A stretch of DNA of 64,000 nt from Candidatus Gastranaerophilales bacterium (GCA_017560095.1 JAFYOU010000006.1:26476-90475), one strand, 5' to 3'. Positions 1 to 7,736 are shown, counted from the first letter of the stretch. A program made the numbers and translations. The notes: generated by a model from the letters alone, not told the origin.

Positions 1-43
1 ACTAAAAAAAATTGCCTATTTTTTTAAAATCATATTTAACTTA

Positions 44-64
44 ATCTCCAAATTTTTTAATTAA
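44..64. repeat. Direct repeat, left copy (flanks Abi gene)
   Basis: The 21-nt sequence starting ATCTCC and ending AATTAA recurs at 1320-1339 with a single T fewer in the T run. The two copies bracket a ~1.25-kb segment that contains the HEPN/Abi gene. The repeat is A+T-rich, so chance is possible, but the ATCTCCAAA head is not simple sequence. Confidence 0.4.
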
Positions 65-82
65 GAAAAAAGGAGAAATATT

Positions 83-205
83 ATGCTAAAAACTATTGGT
101 TTTGGTAAGTTGAGTAATGAGATTTTAATATTGCATAAAGAAGAAAAATGTCTTAATTCTAAGAGCAAGTGTCATAGCAAAGTAATTTATAGTGCTTTTA
201 ATTAA
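83..205 (+). CDS. Small ORF, 40 aa, with strong ribosome binding site
   Basis: A 40-residue reading frame starts at ATG 83, preceded by AAGGAG with 8 nt spacing, one of the best Shine-Dalgarno matches in the left end of the window. The product starts MLKTIGFGKLSNEI, has two cysteines and several lysines, and shows no membrane segment or recognisable family. It lies just right of the left direct repeat. It may be a real small protein or the intact start of a decayed gene. I do not recognise it. Confidence 0.35.
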   Translation: MLKTIGFGKLSNEILILHKEEKCLNSKSKCHSKVIYSAFN

Positions 206-549
206 ACCAAAAGATGATGCTTTAAGTACGTTCTTTTGATTAATTATATTGAAAATAAAATTAATCAAATAAATACAAAACAAGTATGGTAACTCATATA
301 ACTTGGATAATTTCATTAGATTATCAAGCAAAGTTATACACCAAATTAAAATAGTACAAAATTAACTGAAATATTAATACAAAATAACCAACTAATTCTT
401 CAATCCTAACGCCGAATTTTTAATTAAAATGTAAAATATCTGATTTATTTCTAAATCTAAACTAATCACAATCTAATTTTCAACTAACCCACATCTTGAA
501 AAGTGAAAAAAGTATGTTATAATATTATTGCATAACCTAGAGTTTCTTC
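206..549. other. Non-coding stretch left of the Abi gene
   Basis: No convincing gene is seen. The only longer reading frame (minus strand 125-331) is a low-complexity Phe/Ile/Leu translation of A+T-rich DNA. The stretch does contain a strong plus-strand promoter (496-523) and a hairpin (534-579), listed separately. Confidence 0.5.
496..523 (+). promoter_or_regulatory. Sigma70-like promoter reading into the 3' end of the Abi gene
   Basis: TTGAAA at 496-501 and TATAAT at 518-523 are separated by 16 bp. A transcript would start near 530, enter the hairpin at 534-579 and run antisense to the Abi coding sequence. No plus-strand gene follows, so a non-coding or antisense RNA is the simplest reading if the promoter is active. 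Confidence 0.5.
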
Positions 550-579
550 CTACGATTTTATCGTATAGTGCTCTAGGTT
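534..579. repeat. Inverted repeat spanning the Abi stop codon
   Basis: AACCTAGAG (534-542) pairs perfectly with CTCTAGGTT (571-579), and a second small palindrome (TACGAT/ATCGTA, 551-565) sits inside. It covers the minus-strand stop codon (550-552). It could be the Abi gene's terminator or the 5' hairpin of an RNA started at the 496-523 promoter. Confidence 0.5.
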
Positions 580-1248
580 TCTAGCTATTTTGGCATATGT
601 TTCTAGAAAATTAGATGTTTTATCTAAAATCATTTTATTGTCTTCCAAGTAAGATAATATCTCCAATATTTCATTGTATTTAGATAGGATTTTTTCAGGT
701 TCTTTCAAGATAGGTTCATAATGGAAAATTCTATTACGCAATCTTCTTATGGAATCTAGTTTTTTAGAAATTTCATGTATTTGTTGTTGCTTATCACTTG
801 GATAATTAACAAAGACTGTTTTAAAACAACCCTTTTTTGTCCAAATAATTGAATTGTATTTTTTGGAACAAAGATTTGTCCAGAAGCCAAAATTAATATT
901 GCTAATTACTTTACCTATAGAGTATTTTTCTAAATATTTTTCTTTTGTATCGCTATAGGCTTTTTTGAGCGTATCATAATCATATGAAGTTAAAAATTTA
1001 TTGTGTCTAACTTCATCTTCAAGCCAATTTTCACCAAACAAATTCTTTAACATAAAATTAATAGAATTTCTTAAAGTTATCTCTAGAGTAGATAATTCAG
1101 GATATAGTGCTTGTGAAATAATAATGTTATTTGCATATCTAGCTAAAACTATATCTAGGTTATCATTATTATCGATAGCAAACGATTCTATCCTTTCAAC
1201 GCTTGTTGTTTTGCTAAATTTTACTAATTGTTCTCTGGTTAAAGTCAT
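550..1248 (-). CDS. HEPN-domain Abi_2/AbiF-like protein
   Basis: A 232-aa protein of the Abi-like (Abi_2, AbiD/AbiF) type, a phage abortive-infection family. The N-terminal half carries the family pattern LSTLEITLRNSINF (about residues 52-65), the middle has NFGFWTNLCS (119-128), and the C-terminal half has RNRIFHYEPI (171-180). This gives the HEPN ribonuclease motif R171-x4-H176 followed by the usual E-P. HEPN proteins of this type are RNA-cleaving toxins, and AbiF-like proteins have been described as relatives of Cas13 that work with an adjacent non-coding RNA. The start at 1248 has AAGGAAT 6 nt upstream. It stands alone, with a convergent promoter and hairpin at its 3' end and a direct repeat on each side. 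The family call is firm; the RNA partner is inference. Confidence 0.85.
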   Translation of the reverse strand: MTLTREQLVKFSKTTSVERIESFAIDNNDNLDIVLARYANNIIISQALYPELSTLEITLRNSINFMLKNLFGENWLEDEVRHNKFLTSYDYDTLKKAYSDTKEKYLEKYSIGKVISNINFGFWTNLCSKKYNSIIWTKKGCFKTVFVNYPSDKQQQIHEISKKLDSIRRLRNRIFHYEPILKEPEKILSKYNEILEILSYLEDNKMILDKTSNFLETYAKIARNLEHYTIKS

Positions 1249-1319
1249 GGCTATTCCTTTAGTTTATAAACTCATTATATAACATTATTTTTAGTATGGG
1301 TACAGCAAATTCAAATTCT

Positions 1320-1339
1320 ATCTCCAAATTTTTAATTAA
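1320..1339. repeat. Direct repeat, right copy (flanks Abi gene)
   Basis: Second copy of the 44-64 repeat, differing by one T. It lies upstream of the Abi start. Between here and 1528 I see only A+T-rich DNA with a 9-bp inverted repeat, AAGATTTTA (1414-1422) against TAAAATCTT (1438-1446), possibly a terminator of the unknown gene that ends at 1529. Confidence 0.4.
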
Positions 1340-1528
1340 AAAATAAATTACGATAAGATTAAATTATGCATAAATTATTTTTATACATATTTCTATTGAC
1401 TAATTTAAGCAGAAAGATTTTATAAAAAAAATAATTTTAAAATCTTAAATCGTATCAAAAAATAAAACCAATAAATAAAAACTAAAAACATAATTATACT
1501 GTTTTTAATTTAATTACAATGTATTCTT

Positions 1529-2488
1529 TTAAGCTTCAAGTTTAAACTTTTGAACAATCTTCTTTAAATAAACTTCTTTGCAAAAGGCTTTGTTTTCTCT
1601 AATTTTAGCCTTTAATTGCTCTGTATCTATTTCATCGATTGCATTTAAAGCTAAATCAAAGCATTTTTCATACAAGGGAGAAACAAATAAAATACTAGTT
1701 AATAATTCAACTTTATCGAATTTATTAATATCAACCAATTTTAAAACTTCTTTTAAATATTCGTATCTATTATGATTAACCAAATATTCAATTATAGTGA
1801 AATTATTTGATTCTAAATACAAATCAGCACCTGAATTAGCTAATCTTATGAAGTCATTATAGTTAAATAAATTTTCTTCTCTCATTACCGTGTTTTTACC
1901 AAATTCAAACTTGAGCAACAACGAAAATAGTGTGATTTTAAAACAAAACCAAGGATAACCTATGTAATTTTTATTTGGCACAATATCAAGCTGCAAATCA
2001 AAGCTTTTAATTGGGTCAAAACCATATCTAAATTTAAAATACAAAGGAATCTTATAAAAAGCTAAATCAATAGTTCTTCCATAAATATCATTCAAGAAGT
2101 TATGATTATAAATTTTTAAATGCTTGGTGTTTAAAAACCATTTTGTTTTTTCCACTCTATACTTATATTTTGGCTTGCCTGTATAATTTTTATACATTTC
2201 ATTGTATTCATGGTAGCTAACATCAATCGGTTTATCAGCATATTCATCCCATAATCTATAATCTATTAAGCCAACAGAAAGCAAGAACAATGAATTTTCA
2301 AATTCAAAAGCACACTTCCAATCATCAGACGGTCTTTTTACAATAAAGCACTTAAGCTCGCAATTAAAATCAAATTCTTTTTTAAAACAAAGCTCTATTT
2401 CAAAACCTTTGTATTTTGATAGCCTAAAAAATAATAAAATCTTTTCAAAAGAAGCTTCTAGTCTGAATTTTTTCTTTCTTATTTTCAC
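1529..2488 (-). CDS. Uncharacterised protein, 319 aa, GTG start
   Basis: I do not recognise the family. The protein is rich in Phe, Tyr and Lys. The first ~190 residues look like a beta-rich globular domain, and the last ~110 (from about NYNDFIRLANSGADLYL) are helical and read like ankyrin-type or TPR-like repeats (ANSGADLYLESNNFTIIEYL). There is no signal peptide or clear membrane segment. The start is GTG at 2488 with AGGA 9 nt upstream; the overlapping ATG is out of frame. Its promoter has the island motif (2510-2538). Part of an accessory block; function unknown. Confidence 0.6.
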   Translation of the reverse strand: MKIRKKKFRLEASFEKILLFFRLSKYKGFEIELCFKKEFDFNCELKCFIVKRPSDDWKCAFEFENSLFLLSVGLIDYRLWDEYADKPIDVSYHEYNEMYKNYTGKPKYKYRVEKTKWFLNTKHLKIYNHNFLNDIYGRTIDLAFYKIPLYFKFRYGFDPIKSFDLQLDIVPNKNYIGYPWFCFKITLFSLLLKFEFGKNTVMREENLFNYNDFIRLANSGADLYLESNNFTIIEYLVNHNRYEYLKEVLKLVDINKFDKVELLTSILFVSPLYEKCFDLALNAIDEIDTEQLKAKIRENKAFCKEVYLKKIVQKFKLEA

Positions 2489-2509
2489 ATCTTCTGTCCT
2501 TTTGATTTT

Positions 2510-2538
2510 AATTTAGCATTCAAATACGACAGAAATGG
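2510..2538 (-). promoter_or_regulatory. Island promoter motif, site 1
   Basis: On the minus strand this reads CC-ATTTC-TG, then 14 nt that include CGTATT, then TAAATT. It lies directly upstream of the 319-aa gene. It is one of seven copies of CC-N5-TG-N14-TAAAAT-like in this block. Confidence 0.55.
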
Positions 2539-2554
2539 TATGATAATTCCAAAT

Positions 2555-3139
2555 TTAATTTATTTTATGCAATTTAGCATATTTAAATCCGCCATACCAA
2601 CGGTTCCAGCTCCTATTGCTTGGATGATAATTTTTTATTTTTTTTCCATTTTTAGGCACAATGTAATAATAATTCTTACCTGCTACCATTTTTAATTTAG
2701 GAAATTTTTCTTTGTATTTTTTTTCATTAGCTTCACCCCAAGCTAAAACTATATCAGTATTTTTACCTATACGCTTATTAATATACTCAATACAGTTGCA
2801 ACTCATATTAATTTCATCAATAGACGGATTTCTCTCGGGAAAAATATTAACAACGCAAAAAGACGAAGCTTTTTCATCTTTTGCCAATTTTCTACAATTT
2901 GCAATAGTTGGGTCATCTTCATGTTCATCTGCTTTACTTGGATTAAACAAAATAAATAATAGGTTCTTACCATTTCCGCTTTCTAAACTTTCTTTGTAAA
3001 AATATCTGTATTTTGCTTTGTTTTTACTAATCCTATTATATACGGCACTAGTTTTATCATATTCTTCTTTTGAAAAAACTGCATATCCATTTGCAAAATC
3101 TAATTCTTTTTTTACGGAATCTTGTATCAAAATATCCAT
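2555..3139 (-). CDS. DUF1643-family protein
   Basis: A 194-aa protein with the DUF1643 signature: LLFILFNPSKADE at about residues 59-71, DDPTIANCRKLA (75-86), VVNIFPERNPS (95-105) and VLAWGEANEKK (133-143). The C-terminal HPSNRSWNRWYGGF is the family's usual end. The biochemical role of DUF1643 is unknown; it is often found on mobile DNA. The ATG at 3139 has AAGGAG 6 nt upstream. A second, more diverged DUF1643 protein lies at 13840-14532, on the other side of the accessory block. Family assignment is good; function is open. Confidence 0.8.
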   Translation of the reverse strand: MDILIQDSVKKELDFANGYAVFSKEEYDKTSAVYNRISKNKAKYRYFYKESLESGNGKNLLFILFNPSKADEHEDDPTIANCRKLAKDEKASSFCVVNIFPERNPSIDEINMSCNCIEYINKRIGKNTDIVLAWGEANEKKYKEKFPKLKMVAGKNYYYIVPKNGKKIKNYHPSNRSWNRWYGGFKYAKLHKIN

Positions 3140-3191
3140 TCTTTACTCCTTAAATAACAACAAATATATATTACCCACTTCCCAAACCTGT

Positions 3192-3647
3192 TTAACAGTA
3201 ATTTAATACCTTTAAAAACTCTTTTAATAGCATTTCCCCATCTAAAACAACATCACATTCAATTTTATAATCGTTCAAAGAATAATCATTAATATCATCT
3301 CTAAGGAATAAATCATAATCATGAGCAAAAAGAAACCTAATTTTGCTATCTGAACGAGGCTTTAAATATATCAAAGGATAGCTTCCCTCATAATCCAAGA
3401 AGATTGCAATTTCTTCGTCTCTATAAGTAACCTCGTTAAAGCATTTAATCAAAATCGAAACATCAAACATTAAACTGCTAAATTTAATAAAAAACACTTT
3501 TTCGTTATTTTGAACTTTAATATATGCCCAGCCGTGCTTTTCTTCTACACTTATCACTTTGAAGTTTGATTCAACAACACTTGTTGAAGTTGCAACAAAA
3601 GTAAGGATTTCTTTTTCACTATAATATTCATCAATTATTTTCATCAT
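3192..3647 (-). CDS. Uncharacterised protein, 151 aa
   Basis: I do not recognise it. It is an acidic soluble protein with alternating hydrophobic strands (HGWAYIKVQNNEKVFFIKFS) and a Cys near each end; no signal peptide. The start could be ATG 3647 or the adjacent ATG 3644; AGGA lies just upstream. Its promoter carries the island motif (3670-3698), and its leader resembles that of the 1529-2488 gene (ATTAAAATCAAAAGGA in both), so the two are probably co-regulated. Confidence 0.55.
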   Translation of the reverse strand: MMKIIDEYYSEKEILTFVATSTSVVESNFKVISVEEKHGWAYIKVQNNEKVFFIKFSSLMFDVSILIKCFNEVTYRDEEIAIFLDYEGSYPLIYLKPRSDSKIRFLFAHDYDLFLRDDINDYSLNDYKIECDVVLDGEMLLKEFLKVLNYC

Positions 3648-3669
3648 TATTCCTTTTGATTTTAATTAA

Positions 3670-3698
3670 ATCTTAGCTTATAAATCTGACAACAATGG
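3670..3698 (-). promoter_or_regulatory. Island promoter motif, site 2
   Basis: On the minus strand: CC-ATTGT-TG, 14 nt, TAAGAT. Upstream of the 151-aa gene. It sits back to back with site 3 (3724-3752), so the 3647-3780 gap is a divergent promoter region. Confidence 0.55.
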
Positions 3699-3723
3699 AC
3701 GTAGATAATTTTTAATTATGCCA

Positions 3724-3752
3724 CCGAATTTGACACGTATGAATTTTAAAAT
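3724..3752 (+). promoter_or_regulatory. Island promoter motif, site 3
   Basis: CC-GAATT-TG, 14 nt including ACACGTAT, then TAAAAT (3747-3752), 28 nt before the ATG of the 203-aa gene. TTGACACGTAT is shared with site 7 in front of the mini-FtsZ gene. Confidence 0.55.
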
Positions 3753-3779
3753 GGATTTATAACTTAAAGGAGATTAAAA

Positions 3780-4391
3780 ATGGACGATTTTCAAAAAAGT
3801 GTTTTTATAGAATATTATTTCAATTCTATTGATTTTATAGTAAGTGAAACAAGAGTTGATTTGATTATAGATATGTTTGATTCAATAGTTCAAGAGTTCG
3901 ATTTAGAAAAAGAAACAAAAGAATTTAAAGAAACAAATTTCAATCCTTACAAAAATATTGAAGATAGGAAAATTGAATTAACAAAAGAGTTTTTTAAACA
4001 AGAATTAACTAAAATCAAAAAGACTTTAAAACCAAAACAAGCACAAAGCTATAAAGCATTATCAAAAATCAAAAAAGAAAATTGGCTTAATAATGACCAA
4101 TTCAAAGTTTTGACTTATTTTGATTTTGCCGCTAAAAACTACGCATTTTTAAAATTAATTCAAGCAATAGATAACCCTATAAGGCAAGAGTTTTGTTTTA
4201 TGCCAATGTTATTAAAAATGAAGAGTGAAAAAGTAATTAAAAGCTTTGATAAAATTTTTAGAAAAAAATTAATTCAAATAAAACCCCATGGTTCATCAAA
4301 CTATATCGCATATTTTACTCCATTTGATAAATCAACAAAAGCTTATGAGGGTTTTGAAAATATTGCATATAAGTATAAGCAGGCAGTATAA
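3780..4391 (+). CDS. Uncharacterised protein, 203 aa, upstream of WYL regulator
   Basis: I do not recognise the family. The protein is helical and strongly charged, with a lysine/glutamate-rich central stretch (about residues 45-100) that could be coiled coil, and a more hydrophobic C-terminal third. There are no membrane segments. AAAGGAG lies 7 nt before the ATG. It ends 13 nt before the WYL regulator start and is surely co-transcribed with it. The promoter has the island motif. The pairing suggests a regulator-plus-effector cassette, but the sequence shows no enzymatic motif. Confidence 0.6.
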   Translation: MDDFQKSVFIEYYFNSIDFIVSETRVDLIIDMFDSIVQEFDLEKETKEFKETNFNPYKNIEDRKIELTKEFFKQELTKIKKTLKPKQAQSYKALSKIKKENWLNNDQFKVLTYFDFAAKNYAFLKLIQAIDNPIRQEFCFMPMLLKMKSEKVIKSFDKIFRKKLIQIKPHGSSNYIAYFTPFDKSTKAYEGFENIAYKYKQAV

Positions 4392-4404
4392 TAATGGAGG
4401 AGTT

Positions 4405-5385
4405 ATGGAGCAAAATATGGAAGAAAAACCTCGCTATTCAAGAATAACAGATATTATTGATTTAATTATTCTTATGCAATCAAGATTTAATGGAATAACT
4501 TTGGCTGATATTCAAGAAAAATTCAATGTTTCAAGAAGAACAGCAGAGCGAATGAGAGATAGCTTGATGAATATTCTACCTTCTGTTCAAGAACTAGAAA
4601 CGGACGGCAGAATTAAGCGTTGGGGTTTTGTTAACTACTCAATGTGCGAAGTTATTAATTTTGCAAATAATGAAATCGCAATTTTAGAAAAAATTAAAAA
4701 TAAAGCAGATGTTGTAACCCAAGCTGATTTAGCCAAAATAATTGATAAAATTAAGGCTTTACAAACAAGAAAAAATAATATTGATATTGAAAAAGAGGTT
4801 GAATATTTAATGCATTTTGAAGGAAGTGCTGTTAAACAATCTCCAAAGTATAAGCTAAATCTTGATAATGTTCAAAAAATTAGAAGTGCAATTAAAGAAC
4901 ATTTGAAATTAAAAGCAAAATACAACGATAAAGAAAAACTGCTTTTACCATTAGGATTAATTTTTTCAAACAAAGTTTATCTAGTAGCAATTGAGGAAAA
5001 CAAAGGCGATAGTCCATATCATTATTTACTTCATAAATTCAGTGATGTTGAAGTTATATCTGAAAAATTTGAAAAAGAAGATTTTGATTTGCAAAATTTT
5101 GCTAATCAATCTTTTGGAATTTATCAAGGTGAAAGCTATAGTGTTAAGCTTGAATTTGATAAATCTTGCGCTCATGATGTTTTGAATTTTAACTTCCACC
5201 CAACTCAAAAAATTAAAGAACAAAAAAATGGTAATGTTTTAGTTGAATTTAAAGCAAGTGGCGAAAGAGAGATTTTATGGCATATTTTCACTTGGGGAGA
5301 TAAAGTTAAAATTCTTGAACCTAAAGCTTTGAAGCTAAAGTATGTTGAGATGATGGAAAATTGCATTAAAGTACAAAATTCTTAA
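4405..5385 (+). CDS. WYL-domain transcriptional regulator
   Basis: A 326-aa regulator. The N-terminal winged helix (about residues 10-75) contains GITLADIQEKFNVSRRTAER, typical of HTH domains in DeoR/WYL regulators. The central and C-terminal parts match a WYL domain with its C-terminal extension (KYNDKEKLLLPLGLIF, then YLVAIEEN). WYL proteins bind nucleic-acid or nucleotide ligands and often control defence genes. An in-frame ATG exists at 4288 inside the upstream gene, but ATG 4405 has GGAGG at 6 nt and the family-like start MEQNMEEKPRYSR. The HTH is closely related to the HTH-only protein at 7835-8098. It lies between an unknown gene and the AAA ATPase gene, which it may regulate. Confidence 0.88.
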   Translation: MEQNMEEKPRYSRITDIIDLIILMQSRFNGITLADIQEKFNVSRRTAERMRDSLMNILPSVQELETDGRIKRWGFVNYSMCEVINFANNEIAILEKIKNKADVVTQADLAKIIDKIKALQTRKNNIDIEKEVEYLMHFEGSAVKQSPKYKLNLDNVQKIRSAIKEHLKLKAKYNDKEKLLLPLGLIFSNKVYLVAIEENKGDSPYHYLLHKFSDVEVISEKFEKEDFDLQNFANQSFGIYQGESYSVKLEFDKSCAHDVLNFNFHPTQKIKEQKNGNVLVEFKASGEREILWHIFTWGDKVKILEPKALKLKYVEMMENCIKVQNS

Positions 5386-5402
5386 TATTTTTTCTTATGT
5401 CA

Positions 5403-5431
5403 CCTTGTCTGGCGTATTAAATTATTAAAAT
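5403..5431 (+). promoter_or_regulatory. Island promoter motif, site 4
   Basis: CC-TTGTC-TG, 14 nt including GCGTATT, then TAAAAT (5426-5431), 24 nt before the AAA-ATPase start. The AAA gene therefore has its own promoter, separate from the WYL gene. Confidence 0.55.
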
Positions 5432-5455
5432 AAATTTAAGACGAAAGGGAAGGTT

Positions 5456-6226
5456 ATGAAAAGTTTTGAAAAAAGAATGCTAGTTGAATATCTAGATAAA
5501 CATATTGAAAATATTGATTTTGATTCTAATAACATTGATGACTTAATTTCAAGTATTATTTCAGATTTAAAAATTAAAAAAACAAAATTTAAGTTAAGTG
5601 AAAAAGGAGACTTATTACTCAATACCTCAAGCGAATGCCATGATTTTAGAGTGCAACTCCATTGTGAAATTACAAAATTAAAGAAAAAATCTAAAAATAA
5701 GATAACTCCTTTTGAAGAAAAACTTAATGTAATCAAAAAAATTTATGCCCTAGAAGAACAAGATTATTTAATATTAATTTTTTATGTTTTAAAAGAATTA
5801 AGCACAACAATTCATCTTCTTTCAGAATGTTTATCTAGAGATTTTTTATCGTTTTATTTTAATTGCAGATATGGTTATAGAAGCCGTGATTTTGAACGCA
5901 ACTTACAAAATTATGGAATTTTATTTTATGAAGGCTGTGAATACCAGCTCAATAAAAACATTTTAGACATTTTAACTTCATCAAGTTTTAATAATGAAGA
6001 TAAAATTATAACAAAATTATTAGGCAAAAAAATAAAAAGTAAACTTAAACCTAAGGATTTCACTCATTTATCTCAAGAATTAAATAAAGCCACCAAGCTT
6101 TTAGAATCAGCTACTAAGTCAAAACAAAAAGGGGTAAATATATTTCTTTATGGAGATGTTGGTTGCGGCAAAACTGAATTTGCAAAATTAATTGCAAATA
6201 GCGCAAAACAAATATGCACGAAGTAA
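5456..6226 (+). CDS. Tandem AAA ATPase, N-terminal part (frameshifted)
   Basis: 256 residues. The first ~215 form an unrecognised helical N-terminal region. The end is the start of an AAA module with Walker A GDVGCGKTEFAK (about residues 233-244), after which the frame stops at 6224-6226. The missing Walker B and sensor parts continue in the -1 frame (6214-7437). One extra A in the AAAACAAAT run near 6206-6212 would restore a single frame reading AKQNMHEVITE and give a protein of about 660 aa. The start ATG 5456 follows GGGAAGG. This is probably one gene disabled by a one-base deletion or a sequencing error; no canonical slippery heptamer is present in frame. Confidence 0.7.
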   Translation: MKSFEKRMLVEYLDKHIENIDFDSNNIDDLISSIISDLKIKKTKFKLSEKGDLLLNTSSECHDFRVQLHCEITKLKKKSKNKITPFEEKLNVIKKIYALEEQDYLILIFYVLKELSTTIHLLSECLSRDFLSFYFNCRYGYRSRDFERNLQNYGILFYEGCEYQLNKNILDILTSSSFNNEDKIITKLLGKKIKSKLKPKDFTHLSQELNKATKLLESATKSKQKGVNIFLYGDVGCGKTEFAKLIANSAKQICTK

Positions 6227-7437
6227 TTACAGAAACAAAAGATTTTTGTGAAGCCAAAAGAAAAGATAGATTAAATAGCTTGCGCTCATTACAAAAAATC
6301 TTATCTAACACAAGCAATTCCTGTATATTATTTGATGAAGCACAAGATGTTATGAATACTGGTTTTTCAATATTTGGTGATGCATCAAAAAGCTTTTTAA
6401 ATAAAACTTTAGAAGAAAGCCCCGTTCCAATCATTTGGACAACAAATGATATTTATGAAGTTGACCCTGCATTTTTAAGAAGAATGACTTATGCAATTGA
6501 ATTTAAAAAGCCAAACGATAAGATAAGATTAAATATTTGGAAGCAAATCTTAAAAGAAAACAAATTTGAAATAAGCGATAAGAAATTAATCAAGCTAAGT
6601 CAGGATTATGAAATAGCTCCCGCATTAATTGAAAATGCCATTAAGTCAACTAAGATAATCAACGGAACAGAAGATGATTTTGAAGATTTTATTAAAAATG
6701 TTGAAAAAATTGTCTCTAAGAAAAAAAGAGTCAAAAAAGAAAACCCCCAAAAATTAGATAGCTACGATATTAATTGCGTTAACGCTGATATAGATATTTT
6801 GGATTTAACAGAAAAAATCAAAGAGTCAGGTAATTTAAATTTTTCTCTATGCCTTTATGGCGAACCAGGGACAGGTAAAAGCCAATACGCAAGATATCTA
6901 GCAGATTATCTTGGAATTGATGTTGTATTCAAAAGAGCTAGTGATATAAAAAGCAAGTGGGTTGGTGAAACCGAAAGAAATATAGCGAGTGCTTTTGAAG
7001 AAGCAAGAGATAAAAAAGCAATGCTAATTTTTGATGAAGCAGATAGCTTTTTGCAAAACCGAAATAATGCAAGAGCAAGTTGGGAAGTTTCGCAAGTGAA
7101 TGAGATGTTAACTTGGATGGAATCGCATCCGTATCCTTTTATTTGCACAACAAACTTGATGAATTCAATAGACGAAGCAAGCTTAAGACGCTTCACTTTT
7201 AAAATTAGATTTGACTTTTTAAATAAAGAGCAAGCAAATTTAATGATGGAAAACTTTTTTGATATTGAAACAGACTTTGACCTTCAAGGCTTGACCCCAG
7301 GGGATTTTGCAACTGTTAAAAAGAAAGTTGATTTTTTAAAGATTAATTCCGAAAAAGAAATCATAAAAATGTTGCAAGATGAAGTTAAGGTTAAAAAATC
7401 AGATGCACTAAAAAAAGTTGTTGGCTTTAATAACTAA
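6214..7437 (+). CDS. Tandem AAA ATPase, C-terminal part (two AAA modules)
   Basis: 407 residues in the -1 frame relative to the preceding ORF. It begins inside the first AAA module: Walker B CILFDEAQD (about residues 37-45), sensor-1 IIWTTND, then FLRRMTYAIEF. A second, complete AAA module follows: Walker A GEPGTGKS (about 215-222), the pore-loop-like KSKWVGETERN, Walker B MLIFDEADS, sensor CTTNL and SLRRFTFKIRF. The overall type is a CDC48/SpoVK-like tandem AAA protein. The ATG at 6214 has no Shine-Dalgarno and starts in mid-domain, so independent translation is unlikely. Substrate unknown. The neighbouring WYL regulator suggests an inducible, possibly defensive, role. Confidence 0.75.
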   Translation: MHEVITETKDFCEAKRKDRLNSLRSLQKILSNTSNSCILFDEAQDVMNTGFSIFGDASKSFLNKTLEESPVPIIWTTNDIYEVDPAFLRRMTYAIEFKKPNDKIRLNIWKQILKENKFEISDKKLIKLSQDYEIAPALIENAIKSTKIINGTEDDFEDFIKNVEKIVSKKKRVKKENPQKLDSYDINCVNADIDILDLTEKIKESGNLNFSLCLYGEPGTGKSQYARYLADYLGIDVVFKRASDIKSKWVGETERNIASAFEEARDKKAMLIFDEADSFLQNRNNARASWEVSQVNEMLTWMESHPYPFICTTNLMNSIDEASLRRFTFKIRFDFLNKEQANLMMENFFDIETDFDLQGLTPGDFATVKKKVDFLKINSEKEIIKMLQDEVKVKKSDALKKVVGFNN

Positions 7438-7475
7438 AAAAGCAAACATGCCAGATAAAACATTAAATAGACTTA

Positions 7476-7700
7476 CTATTTTGAAATAAATTGAATATCA
7501 AAGTCTAAAACTTCAGCTATTCTTTTAACCTCAAAAAAGCGCAAAAAACCACGAGATAGCTTATTGGAAAGATTATTTTTGCTTTCTTTAGCATCAAATT
7601 TTTCGTTTAGTTCTTGTGCTAATTTTTCTAATGTATAGCCACGTTTTGCCATAAGAGATTTAATATCTCTTTTCAACTCCATAATTTCATCATTTTTCAT
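7476..7700 (-). CDS. Small HTH protein (DUF6471/XRE-like)
   Basis: 74 aa. GYTLEKLAQELNEKFDAKES followed by NLSNKLSRGFLRFFEVKRIAEVL is a helix-turn-helix of the small DUF6471/XRE-like type, with the family's NKLSRG turn. It probably binds DNA as a dimer. It is divergent from the 87-aa HTH protein at 7835; the shared gap carries two palindromes (7737-7750, 7809-7824) that are good candidates for its operators. DNA-binding fold likely; target is inference. Confidence 0.7.
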   Translation of the reverse strand: MKNDEIMELKRDIKSLMAKRGYTLEKLAQELNEKFDAKESKNNLSNKLSRGFLRFFEVKRIAEVLDFDIQFISK

Positions 7701-7736
7701 AAGATTATTTTTGCATATTTTTCATCAATACACAAT

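Noticed and set aside
125-331. 68-aa minus-strand ORF
   Set aside because: Low-complexity hydrophobic translation of A+T-rich DNA without a start signal; it also overlaps the better-supported 83-205 ORF.
4288-4404. Longer start of the WYL regulator
   Set aside because: The extra 39 residues lie inside the upstream gene in another frame; ATG 4405 has GGAGG and a family-like N-terminus.
6200-6226. Programmed -1 frameshift in the AAA gene
   Set aside because: The in-frame codons GCA-AAA-CAA-ATA do not form an X-XXY-YYZ heptamer and no strong downstream stem is evident; mutation or sequence error is simpler.
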